A DNA stretch of 20,030 nucleotides, from assembly GCA_036657595.1 (NCBI GenBank), contig JAVXFZ010000046.1, positions 1 through 20,030 on the forward strand. The letters are read 5' to 3'. A program made the position numbers and the translations under genes. This DNA comes from Odoribacter sp036657595 (lineage in GTDB: Bacteria; Bacteroidota; Bacteroidia; Bacteroidales; Marinifilaceae). Shown here in pieces: positions 15,301-20,030 of this stretch; the stretch's first letter is position 1; every line of letters begins with the position of its first letter. The notes under the pieces are model-generated. The model saw nothing but the letters and a program-made list of their open reading frames with translations. It had not been told where the DNA came from and did not search any database.

Positions 15301-16570
15301 TGGAGAGGATTTTAAAAATCACCATTACGATAAAAAATGTTTTGAAGAGATATACAAAGTGCCGGATTCCGTTGTTTGTGAAGTACGAACGGGCTTACGC
15401 AAGCGTTTGATTGATTATATCAAAGACCTGTTGACAAATGATGTCGCCACGACGTATTTTACACCCCGACAGGTGATTAAAATCCGGGAGACCTTGAAAG
15501 AGGATGTTTTAACGATCGGCTTTGCACGCCGTTTTGCCACTTATAAGCGCGCCCACTTGCTGTTTCGTAACTTGGAACGGCTGGATGAGATTGTCAATAG
15601 TCCGGTACATCCCGTGCAGTTTATCTTTGCCGGTAAAGCTCACCCTGCCGACAAAGCGGGACAGGATTTGATCAAACGGATCGTAGAAGTTTCTAAATAC
15701 CCACAATTTTTGGGGAAGATCATCTTCCTGCCAAATTACGATATGGATTTGGCTAAAAAAATGGTACAGGGAGTGGATGTCTGGATGAATACCCCGACAC
15801 GTCCGCAAGAAGCCTCCGGTACGAGTGGCGAAAAAGCTGCGATGAACGGCGTGATGCATTTTAGTGTATTGGACGGTTGGTGGGTCGAAGGCTACCGTTC
15901 GGATGCGGGATGGATGCTACCGATGAAGCGTACATTTGAAAATCAGGCTCTTCAGGATGAACTTGATTCTGAAATGATTTATAATATTATTGACGATGAG
16001 ATTGCTCCCCTGTTCTATGAACGGGATAGTAGCGGCATCTCTCCGAAATGGATCGGAACCGTGAAGAATACGATCGCTCGGGTCGCCTCTAATTTTACGA
16101 CAAACCGGATGCTGGAAGATTATGAGAAACAATATTATATTCCAATGGCAGCCCGTTATCATAAGATGGTGGCAGATCATTATGCTATGGCAACGGAGAT
16201 TGCCGAGTGGAAAAAACACATCTCCAGAGAATGGGACAGCGTGGAGCTGATCGGTGTCGATTTACCCAATCGTTCCAAAAAAATCATCGCTTTAGGTAAA
16301 TCTTATTATGGCGAAGTGAGATTGGAAATCGGTGAACTGGATATGAACGAGGTGGGGGTAGAATTGGTGGCTGCCGAGCAGAAAGGCGGAAGACTGGTGA
16401 TTCGGGAGAAACACGATTTCCTCCCTGTGGATCAGGAAAACGGGATCGCCCGCTATCATATTGATGTGACGGCTGATTCTCCGGGATTATTGATGCTGGC
16501 GATCCGGATTTATCCGAAGAACCGACTGTTGCCCCACCGTCAGGACTTTGCACTGGTGAAGTGGTTATAA
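12326..16570 (+). CDS. Fused GT3 glycogen synthase and GT35 alpha-glucan phosphorylase
   Basis: A 1414-residue two-enzyme chain. Residues 1-560 are a eukaryotic-type (GT3) glycogen synthase: Val-Gly-Gly-Ile-His-Thr-Val at 23-29, Gln-Phe-His-Glu-Trp at 161-165, Thr-Thr-His-Ala-Thr at 186-190, Thr-Pro-Asn-Gly-Phe at 261-265, and Tyr-Tyr-Glu-Pro-Trp-Gly-Tyr-Thr-Pro-Leu-Glu at 438-448. GT3 enzymes typically use UDP-glucose. Residues about 575-1414 are an alpha-glucan phosphorylase of the GT35 'short' family: Asn-Leu-Trp-Trp-Ala-Trp (596-601), Phe-Ser-Met-Glu-Tyr-Gly-Leu, Cys-Asn-Glu-Gly-His-Ala-Ala-Phe (837-844), Arg-Arg-Phe-Ala-Thr-Tyr-Lys-Arg (1068-1075) and Gly-Thr-Ser-Gly-Glu-Lys, where Lys1170 is the likely PLP-binding lysine. 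I start at 12326, where homology begins; an in-frame ATG lies at 12287. Both domains keep key residues, so both are probably active. Confidence 0.94.
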   Translation: MEDQKLKNPAYLFEVSWEVCNKVGGIHTVISTKALNMVKEYSNNHILIGPDVWRYTEQNPEFIDDQRLFRSWRQWAAQEGLRIKVGRWNVVGQPIVVLVDFSTFITQKDALFASFWEKYKLDSISGQWDYIEPALFGYAAGKVIESFVRFHSSIRQRVVAQFHEWMTGVGLLYLKDVMPQVGCVFTTHATVLGRCVAGNNLPLYSAMKTYVPEELARRFNVVSKQSLEKAAAQNADCFTTVSEITAMECAHFLGKKVDLVTPNGFENVFTPTDEEWEGKRRVAREKFLQVAQALLERPVAEDALLLCISGRYEFKNKGIDVFIDAMGALNRGGGLQKEVYAFILVPAGHSGANKELLHNIEQPYKPIANGTVYLTHYLNDTAHDSVMNRIQSQQLLNSSNDRVKIFFVPSYLNGDDGIFNMPYYDLLIGMDLTVFPSYYEPWGYTPLESLAFKVPTITTTLAGFGLWVKEHYKMAHPGIEVIHRIDGDDPSVVTAIAEWVRKNTLITATEMNKERENAREVSQIALWDHLVTYYKQAYAIALERVSGRLKDFPIRENESVSYIEKPLTVNTPSWVSVLIHRSIPEKLIALEELSKNLWWAWHDEARELFRMIDVEKWRECGHNPILLLDSISLNRYKQLESDPGFVHKLESVYRQFNEYMAGKKEMSGDGVAYFSMEYGLHTSLKIYSGGLGILAGDYLKEASDKGTKITAIGLLYRYGYFTQKLSATGEQEAEYEAQDFMKIAVSPVRDEQGNWQLICLVFPGRNLYARIWRVDVGRIELYLLDTDFEDNLPEDRTITHHLYGGDWENRLKQELLLGCGGIQVLRKLGIEAATYHCNEGHAAFTGLERLKEYIVEKNLSFAEAMEVVRSSSLFTTHTPVPAGHDSFSENMLRTYISYYADRLKISWEQLLGLGKINVEDSNEKFSMSFLAANMAEEINGVSWLHGEVSKDIFKGMWPGYMPEELHISYVTNGVHYPTWAAPEWKKIEEPLFGEDFKNHHYDKKCFEEIYKVPDSVVCEVRTGLRKRLIDYIKDLLTNDVATTYFTPRQVIKIRETLKEDVLTIGFARRFATYKRAHLLFRNLERLDEIVNSPVHPVQFIFAGKAHPADKAGQDLIKRIVEVSKYPQFLGKIIFLPNYDMDLAKKMVQGVDVWMNTPTRPQEASGTSGEKAAMNGVMHFSVLDGWWVEGYRSDAGWMLPMKRTFENQALQDELDSEMIYNIIDDEIAPLFYERDSSGISPKWIGTVKNTIARVASNFTTNRMLEDYEKQYYIPMAARYHKMVADHYAMATEIAEWKKHISREWDSVELIGVDLPNRSKKIIALGKSYYGEVRLEIGELDMNEVGVELVAAEQKGGRLVIREKHDFLPVDQENGIARYHIDVTADSPGLLMLAIRIYPKNRLLPHRQDFALVKWL

Positions 16571-16582
16571 AAAGGAGTTTTA

Positions 16583-16689
16583 AAAGTTCATAAAGTCATT
16601 GGGATCTTTGTCTTGCGCTTTTCCTTTCCGACGGATCGGGAAGTTGTCGTAGCCAAATACCCACAAAAGAGGATGACTTTATGAACTTT
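16583..16689. repeat. 107-bp long-hairpin element with 17-bp perfect inverted arms
   Basis: AAAGTTCATAAAGTCAT (16583-16599) is the exact reverse complement of 16673-16689. Inside lie further matching arms, TGGG..TTTG (16600-16610) with CAAA..CCCA (16654-16663), and a core hairpin CTTTCCGA-CGGA-TCGGGAAG (16624-16643). The whole can fold into one imperfect hairpin. It fills the convergent gap between the synthase-phosphorylase stop and the SUI1-like stop, so it could terminate both transcripts, but no long T-run follows either side. A miniature inverted-repeat element is the alternative. Confidence 0.8.
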
Positions 16690-16705
16690 ATCATTTTGTC
16701 ATTTT

Positions 16706-17038
16706 TTATCTGGCACGGTATTTATTGTCGTGTAGGAGGGTCAATACTTTTTCTTTTACATCTCCCTGAATGATGATCTCTCCGTCTTTGACAGAACCGC
16801 CTACACCACATTTGTTTTTTAGCAGTTTAGCCAATTCTTTCAAATCCTCTTCCGTGCCGACAAAACCTTGTATGAGAGTGACGGTTTTGCCTTTTCGCTG
16901 CTTGGAATCAAGCATTACCCGAAGATTCTGTTTCTCCGGCGCAAGCGTTTCTTGCACTTCCGCCGTGTCTTGTTCGTACTGAAAGTTCGGATTGGTGGAA
17001 TATACAATGTTGATCCGGTTCTTCTTTTCGTTTTTCAT
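16706..17038 (-). CDS. SUI1/eIF1-like translation initiation factor family protein
   Basis: A 110-residue protein of the SUI1/eIF1 (YciH-like) family, small factors thought to bind the small ribosomal subunit and discriminate initiation complexes. Residues 1-38 form a charged, probably flexible N-terminus; the SUI1 fold covers 39-108. Motifs visible are Arg-Lys-Gly-Lys-Thr-Val-Thr-Leu (48-55), Leu-Lys-Asn-Lys-Cys-Gly-Val-Gly-Gly-Ser (73-82) and Gly-Glu-Ile-Ile-Ile-Gln-Gly-Asp (86-93), the last two being the family's characteristic loop and strand. Length matches bacterial YciH. It is a single gene, divergent from the next one and convergent with the glycogen operon. Confidence 0.92.
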   Translation of the reverse strand: MKNEKKNRINIVYSTNPNFQYEQDTAEVQETLAPEKQNLRVMLDSKQRKGKTVTLIQGFVGTEEDLKELAKLLKNKCGVGGSVKDGEIIIQGDVKEKVLTLLHDNKYRAR

Positions 17039-17049
17039 CGTGTCGTGAT

Positions 17050-17057
17050 TAAAGGTA
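17050..17057 (-). promoter_or_regulatory. Candidate -7 element for the SUI1-like gene
   Basis: On the minus strand TACCTTTA, close to TAnnTTTG, lies 12 nt before the ATG at 17038. No good TTTG is seen at 19-20 nt. A second, exact -7 match, TATATTTG, lies farther upstream near 17087-17094 and would give a leader of about 45 nt. Which is used is unclear. Confidence 0.3.
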
Positions 17058-17123
17058 CTCGTTCATTCGTATTCTTAATGAAAATACAAATATAGCGGTT
17101 TTTGTTTAATTTTCTGTTAAAGG

Positions 17124-17154
17124 GTTGTTTGTGAGAAAATAGAAAGTAATTTTG
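17124..17154 (+). promoter_or_regulatory. Bacteroidota promoter for the NfnAB-type gene
   Basis: GTTG (17124-17127), exactly 19 nt, then TAATTTTG (17147-17154), an exact TAnnTTTG. The predicted start point is near 17161, leaving about 80 nt before the ATG at 17243. Confidence 0.65.
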
Positions 17155-17242
17155 TACTCCGTAATATTATATGGACTGTGTGAGATGGTTTCTTGCCGTT
17201 GTAACTGTTGAAGCTATTGTAACTGATTTAACACTAAATAAG

Positions 17243-19531
17243 ATGAATAAGATTCTGGAGAAAACGTACTTTTCTGAAAAAGTGGTACAAATGGTTGTTG
17301 AAGCACCATTGATAGCCCGCTCCCGGAAACCGGGTAATTTTGTAATTGTCCGAGTAGGGGAAAAAGGGGAACGAATGCCTTTAACTATCTCTGATGCGGA
17401 CGTAAAACGCGGAACGATCACATTGGTCATTCAGAAGATGGGGGTGTCTTCGACTAAATTATGCGATTTAAACGAAGGTGATTATATAACGGACTTGGTC
17501 GGTCCGTTAGGAAAACCGACTCACATTGAGAAAGTAGGAACGGTATTAGCTTGCGGTGGCGGCGTGGGTATGGCTCCGCTGTTGCCCATTGTGCAGGGAT
17601 TTAAAGCTGCCGGAAATAGGGTGATTACGATTATTGCTGCCCGAACAAAAGAATTGGTGATATTGGAAGATGAGGTGCGGAAAGTATCAGACGAGGTGAT
17701 CGTGATGACGGATGACGGCAGTTATGGAAAACAGGGATTGGTGACAGCCGGGATGGAAGAGGTCATCCAACGGGAAAAAGTTGATTTGTGCCTGACACTC
17801 GGACCTGCCATTATGATGAAGTTTTGTTCTTTATTGACAAAGAAATATGAGATACCAACCATTGCCAGCCTGAATGCCCTGATGGTAGACGGTACGGGAA
17901 TGTGTGGAGCTTGCCGGGTCACTGTCGGCGGAAAGATTAAGTTTACGTGTGTGGACGGACCGGAATTTGACGCTCATCAAATTGATTTTAATGAGATGTT
18001 ATCGCGTTTGAGCGGGTTTAAGAATGCGGAAACGGTGAAAATGGATGAATTCATACATCACGGAGATTGTGCTTTGAGCGACCGTAATGCCGAATGGAGA
18101 AAAGAATTGAGAGAAGCTGTGAAGGCAAAAGACCGTACCGCTATTGAACGGGTGAAAATGCCCGAAAGGAGTGCCGCAGAACGGGTGACCAGCCAACGCT
18201 TGGAGGTCAATACCGGATTGTCGAAAGAAATGGCTATGCGCGAGGCTATACGATGTCAGGATTGTGTGAATCCAACTTGTATGGAAGGTTGTCCGGTGAG
18301 CATTGACATTCCCGGATTTATCAAGAATATAGAACGGGGAGAAATCCTTGAAGCTGCATCTGTATTGAAGAGAACCAGTGCCCTGCCGGCTGTTTGCGGA
18401 CGGGTATGTCCTCAGGAAAAACAGTGCGAATCCAAATGTTTCTATTTGCAGAAGATGAAGAAGGCTCCGGTGGCTATTGGCTATCTGGAACGTTTCGCAG
18501 CAGATTTTGAACGGGAGTCCGGACAAATCTCTATCCCTGAAGTGGCAGCTCCCAATGGAATGAAGATCGCTGTGATCGGTTCGGGACCTTCCGGATTGTC
18601 ATTTGCCGGAGATATGATTAAACGTGGATATGAAGTAACAGTTTTTGAGGCATTGCACGAAATAGGGGGCGTATTGAAATACGGTATTCCTGAATTTCGT
18701 TTACCGAACCATATCGTCGATGTAGAAATTGACAATCTACGCAAGATGGGTGTGAAATTCATCACGAATTTTATTGTCGGTATGACTGAAAGTATAGAAG
18801 ATCTGAAGAAAGAGGGATTTAGTGGCTTTTACGTGGCTTCCGGTGCCGGATTACCTAACTTTATGAATATTCCGGGTGAGAACTCCAACGGAGTGTTGTC
18901 TTCCAATGAATACCTGACCCGCGTTAATTTGATGGGAGCTGATAATGAATTTTCAGATACTCCTGTCTATCGGGGCAAGAATGTAGTGGTCGTTGGCGGA
19001 GGAAATACCGCGATGGATTCCGTACGTACCGCTAAACGCTTGGGTGCTGAAAGAGCTATGATTGTATATCGCCGGAGCGAAGAAGAGATGCCTGCCCGTC
19101 TGGAAGAAGTGAAACACGCCAAAGAAGAAGGTTGTGAGTTTATCACACTGACGAATCCGGTGGAATATATAGCAGATGAGAAAAGTCGGGTAAAGCAAGT
19201 GAGGGTACAGAAAATGGCATTGGGTGAACCGGATGCCAGTGGACGTCGCAGCCCGGTGGCTGTTGCAGGAAGTGAATACCTGATTGATGCAGATGTGGTG
19301 GTGGTGGCAGTAGGGGTATCGCCGAATCCGATCGTACCGCGCTCGGTAGCCGGTTTGGAATTATCCCGCAAAGGAACCATCGTTGTGGATGAATCTACGA
19401 TGCAGTCTAATCTACCTGAATTTTATGCCGGCGGGGATATCGTTCGGGGCGGTGCAACCGTGATCTTAGCAATGGGAGACGGACGACGTGCCGCAGCAAG
19501 TATGGACGAACAGTTGAAAGGTGTGAAGTAA
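17243..19531 (+). CDS. Single-chain NfnA-NfnB-type ferredoxin:NADP+ oxidoreductase / GltD-like flavoprotein
   Basis: A 763-residue fusion. Residues 1-265 resemble NfnA/dihydroorotate-dehydrogenase electron-transfer subunits: an FAD-binding barrel, Cys-Gly-Gly-Gly-Val-Gly-Met-Ala-Pro (104-112) for the nucleotide, and a [2Fe-2S] site of Cys221, Cys224 and Cys236 with Asp216 as a possible fourth ligand, as in NfnA. Residues 325-763 are NfnB/glutamate-synthase small-subunit-like: two [4Fe-4S] clusters (Cys338/341/346/350; Cys385/389/395/399), FAD loop Gly-Ser-Gly-Pro-Ser-Gly (446-451), NADPH loop Gly-Gly-Gly-Asn-Thr-Ala-Met-Asp (585-592) and a terminal Ala-Gly-Gly-Asp FAD motif. Linker 266-325 is charged. 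Likely bifurcates electrons between NADPH, NAD+ and ferredoxin in the cytoplasm; a glutamate-synthase-associated role is the alternative. No large GltB subunit is adjacent. I start at 17243, where the family's Lys-Ile-Leu-Glu-Lys opening lies; an earlier ATG at 17171 adds 24 unlike residues. Confidence 0.92.
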   Translation: MNKILEKTYFSEKVVQMVVEAPLIARSRKPGNFVIVRVGEKGERMPLTISDADVKRGTITLVIQKMGVSSTKLCDLNEGDYITDLVGPLGKPTHIEKVGTVLACGGGVGMAPLLPIVQGFKAAGNRVITIIAARTKELVILEDEVRKVSDEVIVMTDDGSYGKQGLVTAGMEEVIQREKVDLCLTLGPAIMMKFCSLLTKKYEIPTIASLNALMVDGTGMCGACRVTVGGKIKFTCVDGPEFDAHQIDFNEMLSRLSGFKNAETVKMDEFIHHGDCALSDRNAEWRKELREAVKAKDRTAIERVKMPERSAAERVTSQRLEVNTGLSKEMAMREAIRCQDCVNPTCMEGCPVSIDIPGFIKNIERGEILEAASVLKRTSALPAVCGRVCPQEKQCESKCFYLQKMKKAPVAIGYLERFAADFERESGQISIPEVAAPNGMKIAVIGSGPSGLSFAGDMIKRGYEVTVFEALHEIGGVLKYGIPEFRLPNHIVDVEIDNLRKMGVKFITNFIVGMTESIEDLKKEGFSGFYVASGAGLPNFMNIPGENSNGVLSSNEYLTRVNLMGADNEFSDTPVYRGKNVVVVGGGNTAMDSVRTAKRLGAERAMIVYRRSEEEMPARLEEVKHAKEEGCEFITLTNPVEYIADEKSRVKQVRVQKMALGEPDASGRRSPVAVAGSEYLIDADVVVVAVGVSPNPIVPRSVAGLELSRKGTIVVDESTMQSNLPEFYAGGDIVRGGATVILAMGDGRRAAASMDEQLKGVK

Positions 19532-19549
19532 GATTTTCATTCAATAAAA

Positions 19550-19583
19550 AAAGAGGCTGCCGATATGGCAACACTGACTCTTT
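19550..19583 (+). terminator. Imperfect hairpin terminator after the NfnAB-type gene
   Basis: AAAGAG (19550-19555) pairs with CTCTTT (19578-19583), with an inner GCTGCC/GGCAAC pairing around a short loop and a small bulge. The A-run before and the T-run at the end suggest a weak bidirectional terminator 18 nt after the stop codon. Confidence 0.45.
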
Positions 19584-19586
19584 GAT

Positions 19587-19733
19587 AACAGACTGTATAT
19601 CAATAGCTATTTAAGGATAAAACACTGAATCCACCGTGTAACCCTACACGAACTTGATTTATAATGGTTTTATTTCGAATGGAAAGATATACAGTCTGTT
19701 TCAATTATACAGCCCTTGTTAGGGCTTTTTTTA
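19587..19733 (+). ncRNA. Candidate structured small RNA ending in an intrinsic terminator
   Basis: Three nested inverted repeats: AACAGACTGTATATC (19587-19601) with its exact reverse complement at 19686-19700; ATAAAAC with GTTTTAT inside; and a central CGTGT-AACCCT-ACACG hairpin. Unpaired stretches of about 11-15 nt flank the middle stem. Ten nt after the outer stem comes a perfect terminator at about 19711-19733: AGCCCT, loop TTGT, AGGGCT, then a run of seven T. No reading frame of note overlaps it. A stem-bubble-stem shape is reminiscent of 6S RNA, but this is only a resemblance. The alternative is a miniature inverted-repeat element that happens to sit before a terminator. Confidence 0.5.
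19711..19733 (+). terminator. Strong intrinsic terminator
   Basis: A six-bp perfect stem (AGCCCT / AGGGCT) with a four-base loop followed by seven T residues. It ends the candidate small RNA, or acts as a second terminator for the upstream flavoprotein gene. Confidence 0.85.
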
Positions 19734-19764
19734 TGAAATCAATATTTACGTAGAAGCTTGTGTT

Positions 19765-20030
19765 GAGAGGGTGTCCATAATAGACTACATACATATCTTA
19801 TCCATATAGTTCCAAAATATATCACTCTCAATTAATGCTATTTTCAAACAACAGGTTATGGTTATGGGGAAAGAATTTGATTTTGAGAGTTTCAATGCGG
19901 AGGCGTTGAAACAGATGTATGCAGGAAAGCCCTTGACGGGGAGGGATGGAGTTCTGGCACCGTTCTGCTGTGAGTCGAGCTATCTATAACGTGCTGGCTC
20001 TCGACAGTACTGGACGCAAAGAGCTTTTGG
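19765..20030 (+). mobile_element. Left end of an IS256-family insertion sequence (runs off the window)
   Basis: A boundary near 19765 with GAGAGGGTGTCC resembles the terminal inverted repeats of IS256-family elements, and a transposase start lies about 95 bp inside it. Base composition drops to AT-rich at the boundary. The right end and target duplication are outside the window, so the exact left base is uncertain. Confidence 0.6.
19858..20030 (+). pseudogene. IS256-family transposase, internally deleted and frameshifted remnant
   Basis: From ATG 19858 (or 19864) the frame encodes Met-Gly-Lys-Glu-Phe-Asp-Phe-Glu ... Gly-Lys-Pro-Leu-Thr-Gly-Arg-Asp-Gly-Val-Leu-Ala-Pro, the usual N-terminus of IS256-type mutator transposases, then meets a stop at 19987-19989. 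The +1 frame from about 19967 reads Val-Ser-Arg-Ala-Ile-Tyr-Asn-Val-Leu-Ala-Leu-Asp-Ser-Thr-Gly-Arg-Lys-Glu-Leu-Leu, which matches the region just after the first catalytic Asp in this family, normally well over 100 residues downstream. So the N-terminal DNA-binding part and the first catalytic Asp region are deleted, with a frame change at about 19955-19970. It continues past the window end. Confidence 0.7.

Noticed and set aside
16583..16689. Invertible promoter flanked by inverted repeats
   Set aside because: No TTTG/TAnnTTTG pair at proper spacing is visible in either orientation of the 73-bp interior, and both flanking genes point toward it, so inversion would not switch either on.
17171..17242. 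N-terminal extension of the NfnAB-type protein
   Set aside because: The 24 extra residues are unlike the family, begin only about 10 nt from the predicted transcript start, and homology begins at the ATG at 17243.

Overview
The window looks like a draft assembly of a Bacteroidota genome, most likely a member of the Bacteroidales. Four things point that way. Several start sites are preceded by the Bacteroidota sigma pattern TTTG / 19-20 nt / TAnnTTTG rather than -35/-10 boxes. Clear Shine-Dalgarno sequences are mostly absent. The gene content includes a DUF6266-like protein, WbqC, a fused glycogen synthase-phosphorylase and a fused NfnAB-type flavoprotein. A 100-N scaffold gap (1429-1528) sits inside a tandem repeat. 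The genus cannot be read from the sequence alone.

Layout. 84-911 (-): a DUF6266-like protein with a low-complexity tail. 912-1613: no gene; it holds a probable promoter, a strict two-level 11-bp tandem repeat and the gap. 1614-3586 (-): a two-gene unit, a small helical protein overlapping an AarF/UbiB-type kinase-like membrane protein. 3778-4572 (+): a cytoplasmic-looking SH3/NlpC-P60 peptidase. 4588-5205 (-): a WbqC-family protein, convergent with the peptidase. 5206-5674: two outward-facing promoters and a long untranslated leader.

5675-16570 (+): the heart of the window, a five-gene glycogen/alpha-glucan operon. Its order is branching enzyme (GH13), debranching enzyme (GH133-like), GT4 glycosyltransferase, GH57 amylase/glucanotransferase, and a 1414-residue fusion of a eukaryotic-type GT3 glycogen synthase with a GT35 alpha-glucan phosphorylase. 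Together these cover elongation, branching, debranching and phosphorolysis of a storage glucan. No ADP-glucose pyrophosphorylase (GlgC) is present, which fits the UDP-glucose use typical of GT3 enzymes.

16571-16705 is a convergent gap filled by a 107-bp long-hairpin element. 16706-17038 (-) encodes an SUI1/eIF1-like factor. 17243-19531 (+) encodes a single-chain NfnA-NfnB-type electron-bifurcating transhydrogenase/glutamate-synthase-like protein. 19532-20030 holds a probable terminator, a second nested hairpin followed by a perfect intrinsic terminator (candidate small RNA), and the left end of an IS256-family element whose transposase is internally deleted.

The most unusual observations are the rule-bound 11-bp repeat, the candidate structured RNA at 19587-19733, the 107-bp hairpin at 16583-16689 and the synthase-phosphorylase fusion. 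I see no clearly new multi-gene system; most genes are housekeeping or metabolic.
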